Assembly (NCBI RefSeq): GCF_005222705.1
Contig: NZ_STGF01000017.1
Coordinates: 62,001 to 126,000 of the forward strand
Direction: 5' to 3'
DNA from: Paenibacillus sp. SY21-1
GTDB taxonomy: Bacteria; Bacillota; Bacilli; Paenibacillales; Paenibacillaceae
DNA: 64,000 nt
Below are positions 26,155 through 35,960 of the stretch, one piece after another. Each line of letters begins with the position of its first letter. Position 1 is the stretch's first letter. Under the pieces are notes generated by a model that was not told the DNA's origin, did not search any database, and worked only from the letters and a program-made list of their open reading frames with translations. The translations under genes and the position numbers were made by a program.

Positions 26155-27399
26155 ATGAATACAATGACTTCCATTAACCAGAACTACTTGGAGCTGCAAG
26201 GCAGCTACCTGTTTTCGGAAATCGCCAAGCGCCGTACAAAATTTATTTCGGAAAACCCGCAAGCGGAAATTATTAGCCTGGGCATTGGCGACGTTACCCG
26301 CGGCTTGCCTGACGCTGTATTGCAAGCCATGCACAGCGCTGTTGACGAGCTGGCTGAGCCGGGTTCGTTCCGCGGCTACGGTCCTGAGCAAGGCTACGAT
26401 TTTCTGATCCAAGCCATTATCGAAAACGATTATAAAGCGCGCGGCATCGAGATCGCTGCCAACGAAGTGTTCGTGAGCGACGGCTCCAAATGCGATGTGG
26501 GCAACATTCAGGAAATTTTCAGCGAGAACAGCATCGTTGCCGTTCAAGACCCGGTATACCCGGTTTATGTCGATACGAACGTTATGGCAGGCCGCTCCGG
26601 CAAGTACAACCAGGAAACCAAGCGTTATGACAACATCGCTTACCTGGAATGCACGGCTGAGAACAATTTCAAGCCAAGCTTGCCTGACCGCAAAGTAGAT
26701 ATTATTTACCTTTGCTACCCGAACAATCCAACGGGCATGACGCTGACGAAGGACGAGCTTAAAGTGTGGGTCGATTATGCAAAAGCGAACAATTGCATTA
26801 TTTTGTTCGATTCGGCTTATGAGGCTTTCATTCAAGAGGCTGACGTGCCTCACAGCATTTATGAAATCGAAGGCGCTCGTGAAGTAGCGATCGAATTCCG
26901 CAGCTTCTCCAAAACGGCCGGCTTTACTGGCGTTCGTTGCGCTTACACCGTCGTTCCGCGCGAGCTGAAGGGCTTTGACGCCGCAGGCGGCGAAGTGCTG
27001 ATCAACGATTTGTGGAATCGTCGCCATACGACGAAGTTTAACGGCGTATCGTATGTGACGCAGCGCGGCGCAGCAGCGATTTATTCCCCTGAAGGCAAAG
27101 CGCAAATTCAAGCGCTTGTCGATTATTACATGAGCAATGCCGCGATTATCCGCGATGGTCTTGCTTCGCTGGGCTTGGAAGTTTTCGGCGGCGTGAATGC
27201 TCCGTACATTTGGCTGAAAACGCCAAACGGCATGGATTCCTGGTCGTTCTTCGACAAGCTCTTGACGGAAGCGAACATCGTAGGCACACCTGGCGTAGGC
27301 TTCGGCCAAAGCGGGCAAGGCTACTTCCGCCTGACTGCGTTCGGCAGCCGCGAGAACACCGAGAAAGCCGTAGAGCGCATCCGGAAACTTAGCCTGTAA
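26155..27399 (+). CDS. dapL: LL-diaminopimelate aminotransferase DapL
   Basis: PLP enzyme that makes LL-diaminopimelate directly from tetrahydrodipicolinate, bypassing the acetylated intermediates used by B. subtilis. 414 residues, class I/II aminotransferase fold. Diagnostic stretches: LGIGDVTRGLP near residue 41, YPNNPTGM, and SFSKTAGFTGVRC with the PLP lysine at residue 253. ATG 26155 has AAGGATAGG upstream; ATG 26164 is an alternative. It supplies the diaminopimelate that MurE uses. Codon use is more uniform than in its neighbours, suggesting high expression. Confidence 0.93.
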   Translation: MNTMTSINQNYLELQGSYLFSEIAKRRTKFISENPQAEIISLGIGDVTRGLPDAVLQAMHSAVDELAEPGSFRGYGPEQGYDFLIQAIIENDYKARGIEIAANEVFVSDGSKCDVGNIQEIFSENSIVAVQDPVYPVYVDTNVMAGRSGKYNQETKRYDNIAYLECTAENNFKPSLPDRKVDIIYLCYPNNPTGMTLTKDELKVWVDYAKANNCIILFDSAYEAFIQEADVPHSIYEIEGAREVAIEFRSFSKTAGFTGVRCAYTVVPRELKGFDAAGGEVLINDLWNRRHTTKFNGVSYVTQRGAAAIYSPEGKAQIQALVDYYMSNAAIIRDGLASLGLEVFGGVNAPYIWLKTPNGMDSWSFFDKLLTEANIVGTPGVGFGQSGQGYFRLTAFGSRENTEKAVERIRKLSL

Positions 27400-27472
27400 A
27401 GCCGCAGCACGCTTCCTTGCTAGCCGTTTGCAACTATTCCACACTCCTATTTGCGGAAACATCCGTATGCCC

Positions 27473-27501
27473 TTGACAACACGAGCCTGACGTGGGATAA
27501 T
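27473..27501 (+). promoter_or_regulatory. Sigma-A promoter of the pyr operon
   Basis: TTGACA, 17 bases, GATAAT: one mismatch to the vegetative consensus, with standard spacing. Transcription would start near 27508, giving a leader of about 235 bases before pyrR. Confidence 0.85.
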
Positions 27502-27530
27502 TTTAACGATAAACAGCAGTACCTTTAACT

Positions 27531-27552
27531 CAGTCCCGAGAGGCTGGCAAGG
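27531..27552 (+). promoter_or_regulatory. PyrR-binding loop in pyr leader RNA
   Basis: AGTCCCGAGAGGCTGGCAAGG matches the PyrR-binding anti-antiterminator consensus ARUCCNGNGAGGYU. UMP-bound PyrR stabilises this structure, which lets the downstream terminator form. Confidence 0.9.
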
Positions 27553-27664
27553 TAGCGTGAACAACAGGTCGACATACCCTAAGACGGATAGGACAGCCAT
27601 AGACGGCAGCTTTCTGAGACGGAGGCTGCGCGTGTCTGAGCCTCGTCTTTTGCTGACCCGTGAC

Positions 27665-27698
27665 AAGCTCCTTGCGATTAACGCAAGGAGCTTTTTTT
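27665..27698 (+). terminator. PyrR-controlled attenuator terminator
   Basis: AAGCTCCTTGCG pairs with CGCAAGGAGCTT, with the T-run overlapping the 3' arm. It lies between the PyrR site and pyrR, so it controls the whole operon. Confidence 0.92.
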
Positions 27699-27743
27699 GC
27701 GCCAAAGCCTGGCAGTACATCGACTATGGAAGGAGCAGCGGTC

Positions 27744-28310
27744 ATGACGCAGGAAGAGCATTTGATCATCATGGATGAAACGGCCATTCGCCGCGCATTA
27801 ACCCGAATTGCTCACGAAATTGTAGAGAAGAACAAGGGAATCGACGATTGCGTCATCGTAGGCATCCGGACAAGGGGAATTTACCTTGCGCGCCGAATCG
27901 CAGAGCGGATCAAAGACATCGAGGGCAAGCCGATACCGGTCAGCGAGCTGGATATCACAAGGTATCGGGACGATCGTCAAGTAGGCGCGGATGTAGAGGT
28001 TGCCGCTTCGCTCGGCGAAGCGTGGGACCCGGCTTTTGCGGTAAAGGACAAAAAAGTGATTTTGTTTGACGATGTGCTGTATACGGGCAGAACGATACGC
28101 GCCGCAATGGATGCCATCATGGACTGCGGCAGACCGCAGAGCATTCAGTTGGCCGTCCTCGTTGACCGGGGGCATCGGGAGCTGCCGATCAGGCCGGATT
28201 TTGTAGGCAAAAATGTGCCAACCTCCAAGCAGGAACAAATCGAGGTTGCGCTAACGGACATCGACGGCGTGGACCAAGTGACCATTATCAATCATAGGGG
28301 GCAAGCTTAA
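27744..28310 (+). CDS. pyrR: Pyrimidine attenuation protein / uracil phosphoribosyltransferase PyrR
   Basis: PyrR binds pyr leader RNA in response to UMP/UTP and also has uracil phosphoribosyltransferase activity. 188 residues with the PRPP-binding motif VILFDDVLYTGRT at 105-117. The ATG at 27744 has GGAAGGAGC upstream; the longer ORF would include the attenuator. It is the first gene of the operon and its TAA overlaps the pyrB ATG by one base. Only one attenuator was found, versus three in the B. subtilis operon. Confidence 0.96.
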   Translation: MTQEEHLIIMDETAIRRALTRIAHEIVEKNKGIDDCVIVGIRTRGIYLARRIAERIKDIEGKPIPVSELDITRYRDDRQVGADVEVAASLGEAWDPAFAVKDKKVILFDDVLYTGRTIRAAMDAIMDCGRPQSIQLAVLVDRGHRELPIRPDFVGKNVPTSKQEQIEVALTDIDGVDQVTIINHRGQA

Positions 28311-29209
28311 TGACGATCACGAAGCTAAAGCAGCGGAGTTTGCTCGGATTAAAGGATTTAAGCAAAGAGGAAATTGAATCCATTCTGGACCGCGCCGCAT
28401 ATTGGGAGAATCATCCGGTCAAGGTGCAAAGCACGGTGCAGGGCAAGTTTGCCGCCAATATGTTTTTTGAGAACAGCACAAGAACGCGGTTTTCCTTCGA
28501 GGTTGCGGAGAAGCGTCTGGGCGCAGAGGTGTTAAACTTTTCGTCCGCGGTTTCCAGCGTGCAAAAGGGAGAATCGATATACGATACGGTCCGGACGCTT
28601 GAATCGATGGGCATTGATGTCGGCGTCATCCGGCTGAAGCCGATTGGCGTGCTCGCCGAGCTGGCCGAGAAAATTCAGGTTCCTCTTATAAATGCGGGAG
28701 ACGGCAACAACGAGCATCCGACGCAGGCGCTGCTGGATATGTACACGATGCGCAAGCAATTCGGCGAGCTCAAAGGACTGACGGTGGCTATCGTCGGCGA
28801 TGTGCTGCATAGCCGAGTGGCGAGATCGAATCTGTGGGCGCTGAGAAAGTTCGGGGTGAACGTGAAATTTTGTTCGCCGCCGAATATGCAGGCTCTTGAG
28901 CTGGACGTGCCTTACGTCTCCATGGAAGAGGCGCTGCAGGCCGATGTGGTCATGATGCTGAGGGTTCAGCTTGAACGGCATGAAAGCGGGATGCTGAGCT
29001 CGGCAGAAGGGTACCGCGAGCATTACGGCTTGACGGCGGAGCGGGCAGCGACGATCGCATCGCACGCGATCATCATGCATCCGGCTCCGATTAACCGCAA
29101 TGTGGAAATCGACGATGAGCTGGTCGAGCACCCGCAATCGCGCATTTTCACGCAAATGGCGAACGGTGTTCCGGTACGGATGGCGGTTATCGAGCGAGCG
29201 CTTAGCTGA
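28310..29209 (+). CDS. pyrB: Aspartate carbamoyltransferase catalytic chain PyrB
   Basis: Condenses carbamoyl phosphate with aspartate, the committed step of UMP synthesis. 299 residues. The carbamoyl-phosphate site STRTR is at 56-60 and HPTQALLD near residue 136; the C-terminal MHPAPINRNVEI is also characteristic. No regulatory chain (PyrI) is present, as in other Bacilli. Confidence 0.96.
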   Translation: MTITKLKQRSLLGLKDLSKEEIESILDRAAYWENHPVKVQSTVQGKFAANMFFENSTRTRFSFEVAEKRLGAEVLNFSSAVSSVQKGESIYDTVRTLESMGIDVGVIRLKPIGVLAELAEKIQVPLINAGDGNNEHPTQALLDMYTMRKQFGELKGLTVAIVGDVLHSRVARSNLWALRKFGVNVKFCSPPNMQALELDVPYVSMEEALQADVVMMLRVQLERHESGMLSSAEGYREHYGLTAERAATIASHAIIMHPAPINRNVEIDDELVEHPQSRIFTQMANGVPVRMAVIERALS

Positions 29210-29247
29210 GGTTAGAAAATCCGAATAAATGCGGAGGTTAACAACAA

Positions 29248-30537
29248 ATGTCATTATGGATTATAAACGGAAACGTATGGAATGAATCGACAGGCGCTTT
29301 GGAAAGCAAGCATGTCTATATCGAGAATGGCGTCATCGCGGCTTTGCACGACGGCGCTTCGCTGCCGGATACAGGCAGCGCGGAGGTGCTGGACGCGGCG
29401 GGCAAGCTGGTATCAGCCGGATTTATCGATATGCACGTACACTTGCGCGATCCAGGCTTCGAATATAAGGAAGATATCGCAACGGGCTCGCGCTCGGCGG
29501 CGCAAGGCGGCTTCACGACGATAGCCTGCATGCCGAATACGCGTCCGGTGACGGATACGCCGGAGACAGTGCGGTACATTAAAGATAAGGCTGCAGCGGA
29601 AGGCATCGTAAAGGTGCTGCCTTACGCAGCGATCACTAAAAACGAGCTCGGCCGCGAGCTGACCGACTTTGCAGCGCTGAAGGAAGCCGGAGCCATTGGA
29701 TTTACCGATGACGGGGTTGGCGTACAAAACGCGCAAATGATGAAAAATGCGATGGCGCTGGCTCATTCGATGAACATGCCGATCATTGCGCACTGCGAGG
29801 ACGACTCGCTGGTCGAGGGAGCTTGGGCTTCCGAGGGCGAATTTTCGCGCAAGCATGGTCTGAAGGGCATTCCGAATGAATCCGAAGCGATTCATGTCGG
29901 CCGCGACGTGCTGCTGGCCGAAGCGACAGGCGTACACTACCATGTCTGCCACGTCAGCACGGAGCAGTCCGTTCGGCTTATCAGACTGGCCAAATCGATT
30001 GGCGTACGCGTTACGGCGGAGGTTTGTCCGCATCACTTGCTGCTGTCGGATGAGGATATCCCGGGTCTGGACGACGCCAATTGGAAAATGAATCCGCCGC
30101 TTCGCACGCCGCGCGACGTCGCAGCAGTGATTGAAGCGCTGGAGGACGGCACAATCGACATGGTCGTGACGGACCATGCTCCGCACAGCGCGGAGGAGAA
30201 GGCACGCGGCGTTCAGCTTGCTCCATTTGGCATCGTCGGCTTCGAAACGGCCTTCCCGCTGCTCTATACCAAATTTGTACAAACCGGCAAATGGACGCTT
30301 GGCTTCCTTCTGGAGCGCATGACGAAGGACCCGGCTCGGGTTTTCGGACTCGAACAAGGTCGTCTTGCGCCGGGAGCGCCTGCCGATCTGACGATTGTTG
30401 ATCTGGACAGCGTCAAAGCCGTCGATCCGTCAGCCTTCGCTTCAAAAAGCACCAATACTCCGTTCGGAGGCTGGGAGCTGGCAGGCTGGCCTACAGCGAC
30501 AATCGTAGACGGAGCTGTTGTCTGGAAACAAGCGTAG
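29248..30537 (+). CDS. pyrC: Dihydroorotase PyrC
   Basis: Zinc amidohydrolase forming dihydroorotate. 429 residues, type I. Metal ligands visible: HVHLRDPG (H63, H65), the HCED loop, H in CHVST, and the aspartate in VVTDHAPHS. It follows pyrB by 38 bases with GGAGGT upstream. No uracil permease gene (pyrP) lies between pyrR and pyrC, unlike B. subtilis. Confidence 0.96.
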   Translation: MSLWIINGNVWNESTGALESKHVYIENGVIAALHDGASLPDTGSAEVLDAAGKLVSAGFIDMHVHLRDPGFEYKEDIATGSRSAAQGGFTTIACMPNTRPVTDTPETVRYIKDKAAAEGIVKVLPYAAITKNELGRELTDFAALKEAGAIGFTDDGVGVQNAQMMKNAMALAHSMNMPIIAHCEDDSLVEGAWASEGEFSRKHGLKGIPNESEAIHVGRDVLLAEATGVHYHVCHVSTEQSVRLIRLAKSIGVRVTAEVCPHHLLLSDEDIPGLDDANWKMNPPLRTPRDVAAVIEALEDGTIDMVVTDHAPHSAEEKARGVQLAPFGIVGFETAFPLLYTKFVQTGKWTLGFLLERMTKDPARVFGLEQGRLAPGAPADLTIVDLDSVKAVDPSAFASKSTNTPFGGWELAGWPTATIVDGAVVWKQA

Positions 30538-30651
30538 GGTTCGATTCAAACGGCTTCGCGTCTGCGTCTGGCCGCTGCTCTAAAGCGGCTGTCCGCCAGG
30601 CCGATCGCCGGCCACATAAAAGAACGATTCAACACCTGAGGAGTGATACGG

Positions 30652-31800
30652 ATGCAAGCAAGATTATTGTTGGAAGACGGAACGTTGTTTACAGGCAGCT
30701 CGTTTGGCGCAGAGGCGCAAATGATGGGCGAGGTTGTTTTTAATACAGGCATCACCGGTTATCAGGAGGTTCTCTCCGATCCGTCCTATTGCGGCCAAAT
30801 CGTGACGATGACTTATCCGCTGATCGGCAACTACGGCATTACTCGCGATGATTTCGAAGCCGTACGTCCTTTCATCCATGGCTTTGTCGTACGCCGTCAC
30901 GAAGAAATTCCGAGCAACTGGCGCGCGCAGCATTCCCTGGGTTCCCTGCTGAAAGAATACGGCATCCCGGGCATCAGCGAAATTGATACCCGCATGCTTA
31001 CGCGCAAGCTTCGTCATTTCGGCACCATGAGAGGCCTTATTACGACCGGCAACGAAAGAATCGAAGAGCTGACCGAGCGTCTGAACGCTTCCAAGCTGAT
31101 CACCGATCAGGTTGCACGCACATCTACGCCTCATGTGTTCTCGAGCCCGGGACAAGGCGAGCGGATCGTACTCGTTGACTTCGGCGCAAAAAGCGGCATT
31201 CTGCGCGAGCTGACCAAGCGCGGCTGCGACGTCGTCGTCGTTCCTCACAACACGACTGCCGACGAGATTCGCAGACTCGCTCCGGACGGCATTCAGCTGT
31301 CCAACGGCCCTGGGGACCCGAAAGACGTTCCGCATGCGGTTAAAATGATTTCCGAGCTGCTTGGCGAATATCCGATTTTCGGCATCTGCCTTGGACATCA
31401 GCTGTTCGCACTTGCTTGCGGCGCCGATACGACGAAGCTGAAATTCGGCCACCGCGGCGGCAATCACCCGGTGAAGGAGCTGGCGACAGGTCGCTGCTAC
31501 ATCACTTCGCAAAACCACGGCTACACGGTGCTTGAGGAATCCGTTAACGAAAAAACGGGTCTTGCCGTTACGCATATTAACAACAATGACCGGACAATTG
31601 AAGGCTTGAAGCATACGGTTCATCCGGCTTTCTCAGTGCAATATCACCCGGAAGCGGCTCCGGGCCCTTACGATTCCAGCTATCTGTTCGACGAGTTTCT
31701 GCAATTGATCCGCACCCATAAGAAAAACAACCCGCAAAAGCGTCGTCAGGTTGTGCTATCGGAGACGTTGAAAGGAGAGCTTCAATATGCCCAAAAATAA
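30652..31800 (+). CDS. carA: Carbamoyl-phosphate synthase small chain CarA (PyrAA)
   Basis: Glutaminase subunit that delivers ammonia to CarB. 382 residues. The class I glutamine amidotransferase site is FGICLGHQ with nucleophile C246; the downstream QYHPEA carries the histidine and glutamate. ATG 30652 is preferred over a GTG at 30643 because TGAGGAGTGA lies directly upstream. Its end overlaps carB by 14 bases, so the two subunits are translationally coupled. Confidence 0.95.
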   Translation: MQARLLLEDGTLFTGSSFGAEAQMMGEVVFNTGITGYQEVLSDPSYCGQIVTMTYPLIGNYGITRDDFEAVRPFIHGFVVRRHEEIPSNWRAQHSLGSLLKEYGIPGISEIDTRMLTRKLRHFGTMRGLITTGNERIEELTERLNASKLITDQVARTSTPHVFSSPGQGERIVLVDFGAKSGILRELTKRGCDVVVVPHNTTADEIRRLAPDGIQLSNGPGDPKDVPHAVKMISELLGEYPIFGICLGHQLFALACGADTTKLKFGHRGGNHPVKELATGRCYITSQNHGYTVLEESVNEKTGLAVTHINNNDRTIEGLKHTVHPAFSVQYHPEAAPGPYDSSYLFDEFLQLIRTHKKNNPQKRRQVVLSETLKGELQYAQK

Positions 31801-34800
31801 TGAACTCAAAAAAATTCTCGTAATCGGCTCCGGCCCGATCGTCATCGGACAAGCGGCGGAATTTGACTACGCAGGAACGCAGGCTTGCCAAGCTCTGAAG
31901 GAAGAGGGCTACGAGGTTGTTCTGATCAACAGCAACCCGGCAACGATTATGACCGACACAAATATGGCGGATAAAGTGTACATCGAACCAATCACACTGG
32001 ATTTCGTCTCCCAAATTATTCGTCAGGAGCGTCCGGACGGCTTGCTGCCGACGCTTGGCGGACAGACTGGCCTGAATATGGCGGTTGAGCTTGCCCGCGC
32101 AGGCGTTCTCAAGAACGAGAACGTGAAGCTGCTCGGCACGCAGCTTACCGCGATTGAAAAAGCGGAAGACCGCGATCTTTTCCGCGAGCTGATGCGTGAG
32201 CTGGAGCAGCCGGTTCCGGACAGCGATATCGTAACTACGGTAGAAGCTGCAGTGGAATTCGCGAGCCAGATCGGCTATCCGATCATCGTACGTCCGGCTT
32301 ACACGCTGGGCGGCACAGGCGGCGGCATCTGCGCGAATGAGGAAGAGCTGCGCGAAACGGTTGCTTCCGGCATTCGCTACAGCCCGATCAGCCAATGCTT
32401 GATCGAGAAATCGATTGCAGGCATGAAGGAAGTCGAATATGAAGTCATGCGTGATGCGAATGACAACTGTATCGTTGTCTGCAACATGGAAAACTTTGAC
32501 CCGGTAGGCGTACACACCGGCGATAGCATCGTTGTGGCGCCTAGCCAAACGTTGTCCGACCGGGAGTACCAAATGCTGCGTTCCGCATCCCTGAAAATTA
32601 TTCGCGCTTTGAACATCGAGGGCGGCTGCAACGTACAGTTCGCGCTTGATCCGCAAAGCTACCAATACTACGTCATCGAGGTTAACCCGCGCGTAAGCCG
32701 CTCCTCCGCGCTTGCGTCGAAAGCAACGGGCTATCCGATTGCCAAGATGGCGGCCAAAATCGCGATCGGCTACACGCTTGACGAGCTGGTTAACCCGGTA
32801 ACAGGCCAAACCTACGCTTGCTTCGAGCCGACGCTGGACTACATCGTATCGAAAATTCCGCGCTGGCCGTTCGATAAATTCGTGAACGCCAACCGCAAGC
32901 TCGGCACGCAAATGAAGGCGACTGGCGAAGTAATGGCGATTGGCCGCACGTTCGAGGAGTCGATGCACAAAGCGGTCCGCTCGCTGGAAATCGGCACACA
33001 CCGGATTCATCTGAAGGAAGCTGTTTCGCTGGATGAAGAAACGCTGCGTCTTCGCCTGCAAAAGCCGGACGATGAGCGGATGTTCCTCGTAGCGGAAGCG
33101 TTCCGCCGCGGCTACGGTCTGCAGGATATTCAAGATTTGACGAACATCGACTGGTGGTTCCTTGATAAAATTCAATCGATCGTCGCTTTTGAAGCTCGTT
33201 TGCGCAGCGAAGCGACTTTATCGCAGCAAACGCTGTATGAAGCCAAACGCAAAGGCTTTACGGATCGCTCCATCGCCGAAATCCGCCGCGAAGGGTTCCC
33301 GAATGGCAGCCACACGACGGAAGCTGATGTACGCGATCTGAGAATTCAACATAACTTGAAGCCTGTTTACAAAATGGTTGACACTTGCGCAGCCGAGTTC
33401 GAAGCTTCGACGCCTTACTACTACTCGACCTATGAAACCGAAAACGAAGTGATCGAGACAGGCAAAGAGAAAGTGCTTGTTCTTGGCTCCGGCCCGATCC
33501 GTATCGGCCAAGGCATCGAGTTCGACTATTCGACCGTTCATGCGGTATGGGCCATTCAAAATGCCGGCTATGAGGCGGTTATTATCAACAATAACCCTGA
33601 AACGGTTTCGACGGATTTCAGCACCTCTGACCGTCTTTACTTCGAGCCCCTTTTCTTCGAGGATGTTATGAACGTCATCGAGCAAGAGAAGCCAATCGGC
33701 GTTATCGTACAGTTCGGCGGCCAAACGGCGATCAATCTGGCTGCTCCGCTTGCCAAAGCTGGCGTGCGCATTCTGGGCTCGAGTCTCGAGAGCATCGATA
33801 CAGCAGAGGACCGCAAAAAATTCGAAGCGCTGCTCCGCAGCCTGAATATCGCTCAGCCTGAAGGCAGCACGGTTACGTCGGTTGACGAAGCTGTTGCGAC
33901 TGCGCAAAAGCTCGGTTACCCGGTGCTTGTTCGTCCGTCCTACGTACTAGGCGGGCGCGCGATGGAAATCGTGTATTCGGATGAGGATTTGCTGAGCTAC
34001 ATGGAAGTAGCGGTGAAAATCAATCCTGAGCATCCGGTGCTTATCGACCGCTACATGCTGGGCATGGAAGCGGAAGTCGATGCGATCTGCGACGGCGAAA
34101 CGGTTCTGATTCCGGGCATCATGGAGCATGTCGAGCGCGCAGGCGTTCACTCCGGCGACTCGATCGCGGTGTATCCGCCACAATCGCTGTCCGCTGACAT
34201 TAAGCAGCAGATCGTTGATATTACGATCAGCGTCTCCAAAGCGCTGAATGTAGTGGGTCTGGTTAACATCCAGTTCGTTATCTTCCAGGACAAAGCGTAC
34301 GTAATCGAGGTTAACCCGCGTTCGTCTCGTACCGTACCGTTCCTGAGCAAAGTAACGAACTTGCCGATGGCTAATCTGGCAACCAAAGCGATTCTTGGCA
34401 CGAAGCTGGCCGATCTTGGTTACACAGACGGTCTATGGCCTGAGGATGAATACGTATCGGTTAAAGTGCCGGTGTTCTCCTTCGCGAAGCTTCGCCGTGT
34501 CGATCCTACGCTTACGCCGGAAATGAAATCGACTGGCGAGGTTATGGGCCGCGATGTTCAATACGCTAAGGCGCTGTATAAAGGCCTTATCGGAGCAGGC
34601 ATGAAAATCCCTACATCCGGCGCGATTATCGCAACAGTGGCAGACAAGGACAAAGAGGAAGCGACAGAACTGCTGCGCGGCTTCTTCAACCTCGGCTACA
34701 AAATTATCGCGACAGGCGGCACCGCTAAAGTGCTGCAGGAAGCCGGCCTGATCGTGACGACGGTGAACAAGCTGAGCGAAGGCTCGCCTAACATTCTTGA

Positions 34801-35005
34801 CCTCGTTCGCGAAGGACAGGCGCAATTTGTGGTCAACACGTTGACCAAAGGTAAAACGCCTGAGCGTGACGGCTTCCGTATTCGCCGCGAAGCGGTCGAG
34901 AACGGCGTAGTCTGCATGACCTCGCTTGATACGGTACGCGCTTTGCTCGTCATGCTGGAGACGCTCAACTTCTCCTCGCGTTCGATGCCGGTGCTTCTAA
35001 AGTAA
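31787..35005 (+). CDS. carB: Carbamoyl-phosphate synthase large chain CarB (PyrAB)
   Basis: Synthesises carbamoyl phosphate from bicarbonate, ammonia and two ATP. 1072 residues with the internal duplication typical of the family: two ATP-grasp halves beginning VIGSGPIVIGQAAEFDYAG and VLGSGPIRIGQGIEFDYS. A C-terminal MGS-like allosteric domain (from about residue 935, IATVADKDKEEA) follows. Two stem-loops fill the 220-base gap before pyrF. Confidence 0.97.
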   Translation: MPKNNELKKILVIGSGPIVIGQAAEFDYAGTQACQALKEEGYEVVLINSNPATIMTDTNMADKVYIEPITLDFVSQIIRQERPDGLLPTLGGQTGLNMAVELARAGVLKNENVKLLGTQLTAIEKAEDRDLFRELMRELEQPVPDSDIVTTVEAAVEFASQIGYPIIVRPAYTLGGTGGGICANEEELRETVASGIRYSPISQCLIEKSIAGMKEVEYEVMRDANDNCIVVCNMENFDPVGVHTGDSIVVAPSQTLSDREYQMLRSASLKIIRALNIEGGCNVQFALDPQSYQYYVIEVNPRVSRSSALASKATGYPIAKMAAKIAIGYTLDELVNPVTGQTYACFEPTLDYIVSKIPRWPFDKFVNANRKLGTQMKATGEVMAIGRTFEESMHKAVRSLEIGTHRIHLKEAVSLDEETLRLRLQKPDDERMFLVAEAFRRGYGLQDIQDLTNIDWWFLDKIQSIVAFEARLRSEATLSQQTLYEAKRKGFTDRSIAEIRREGFPNGSHTTEADVRDLRIQHNLKPVYKMVDTCAAEFEASTPYYYSTYETENEVIETGKEKVLVLGSGPIRIGQGIEFDYSTVHAVWAIQNAGYEAVIINNNPETVSTDFSTSDRLYFEPLFFEDVMNVIEQEKPIGVIVQFGGQTAINLAAPLAKAGVRILGSSLESIDTAEDRKKFEALLRSLNIAQPEGSTVTSVDEAVATAQKLGYPVLVRPSYVLGGRAMEIVYSDEDLLSYMEVAVKINPEHPVLIDRYMLGMEAEVDAICDGETVLIPGIMEHVERAGVHSGDSIAVYPPQSLSADIKQQIVDITISVSKALNVVGLVNIQFVIFQDKAYVIEVNPRSSRTVPFLSKVTNLPMANLATKAILGTKLADLGYTDGLWPEDEYVSVKVPVFSFAKLRRVDPTLTPEMKSTGEVMGRDVQYAKALYKGLIGAGMKIPTSGAIIATVADKDKEEATELLRGFFNLGYKIIATGGTAKVLQEAGLIVTTVNKLSEGSPNILDLVREGQAQFVVNTLTKGKTPERDGFRIRREAVENGVVCMTSLDTVRALLVMLETLNFSSRSMPVLLK

Positions 35006-35021
35006 GATACAGCTAAAAAGT

Positions 35022-35104
35022 ACGGCCATTGCCATTCGCTTGGAGCAACCGACCAAAGGGTTTAATACCCGCCTGGCGGTTGCTGCGCGAGCGGGCATGG
35101 CCGT
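35022..35104. repeat. Long stem-loop 1 between carB and pyrF
   Basis: ACGGCCATTGCC (35022-35033) pairs with GGGCATGGCCGT (35093-35104); inside it AGCAACCG (35044-35051) pairs perfectly with CGGTTGCT (35077-35084). There is no T-run and no PyrR consensus. It sits where pyrK and pyrD are found in other Bacilli. Confidence 0.55.
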
Positions 35105-35144
35105 TTATTATGACATGCAAGATGCAAACGAGGCGTTTGTACTC

Positions 35145-35202
35145 AGCCAAGTCAAGCGTAACGGCAGCTTATTCCGCCTGGATAGGCGGTTATCGCTTGG
35201 CT
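35145..35202. repeat. Long stem-loop 2 between carB and pyrF
   Basis: AGCCAAG (35145-35151) pairs with CTTGGCT (35196-35202), with an inner CCGCC/GGCGG stem and a TGGATA loop. It ends about 24 bases before the pyrF start. Confidence 0.5.
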
Positions 35203-35225
35203 TATAACAGGAACGGAGGAAGCAT

Positions 35226-35960
35226 ATGAAGCTGACAAGAGAACAAGCGGCCGCCAAAATTATGGTGGCGCTCGACTATCCGGACGCGCAATCCGCCGAA
35301 CGGCTAATCGCTGAGCTAGAGGGGATTCCATGCTATATGAAGGTTGGCATGCAGCTTTTTTATGCGTCTGGCCCCAAGTTCGTAGAAAGCTTGAAGCAGA
35401 AGGGCTACTATGTTTTTCTCGACCTGAAAATGCATGATATTCCGAACACGGTCAAGGGCGGAGCGGGCAGCGTGACGAAGCTTGGCGTTGATATGTTCAA
35501 CGTTCATGCGGCAGGCGGTAAAGCGATGATGGAGGCTGCCCTTGAGGGAGTGGAGGCTGCGCTTGCAGGAAGCGGCCTTAGCAAGCCGAGCGTGATTGCA
35601 GTTACCCAGCTTACAAGCACGAGCCAGTCCACGCTTAACGACGAAATCGGAATTGCCGGTACCGTAGAGGATGCGGTGCTTCATTATGCGAAGCTGGCAA
35701 GCGCGGCGGGGCTAACCGGCGTCGTTGCCTCTCCGGTTGAAGTGGAAGCGATCAAGGCCGCATGCGGCACTGCATTTCAGACCGTAACGCCTGGCATTCG
35801 CCCGGCAGGCGCGGCCTTGAACGATCAGACGCGCATTATGACACCAGGCGAGGCACTGCGCCAAGGCACAGATTATATGGTCATCGGGCGTCCGATTACG
35901 GCTGCCCCGAGTCCGCGAGCATCGCTAGAATCGATTATTAAGGAGCTGATTGAAGCATGA
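35226..35960 (+). CDS. pyrF: Orotidine 5'-phosphate decarboxylase PyrF
   Basis: Last step to UMP. 244 residues; the catalytic DxKxxD array is LDLKMHDIPNTV (D66, K68, D71). The ATG at 35226 has GGAGGAAGC upstream. It overlaps pyrE by four bases (ATGA). The carB-pyrF junction lacks pyrK-pyrD, so dihydroorotate dehydrogenase must be encoded elsewhere. Confidence 0.95.
   Translation: MKLTREQAAAKIMVALDYPDAQSAERLIAELEGIPCYMKVGMQLFYASGPKFVESLKQKGYYVFLDLKMHDIPNTVKGGAGSVTKLGVDMFNVHAAGGKAMMEAALEGVEAALAGSGLSKPSVIAVTQLTSTSQSTLNDEIGIAGTVEDAVLHYAKLASAAGLTGVVASPVEVEAIKAACGTAFQTVTPGIRPAGAALNDQTRIMTPGEALRQGTDYMVIGRPITAAPSPRASLESIIKELIEA

Noticed and set aside
26086..27720. 544-codon ORF on the minus strand
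   Set aside because: It lies opposite dapL, which has clear family motifs and a good start. The minus frame has no recognisable domains and is an effect of GC-rich codon use.
31577..33175. 532-codon ORF on the minus strand
   Set aside because: Antisense shadow of carB; no motifs and no ribosome site.
35029..35229. 66-codon ORF between carB and pyrF
   Set aside because: It runs through both stem-loops, has no ribosome site and no similarity to pyrK or pyrD.
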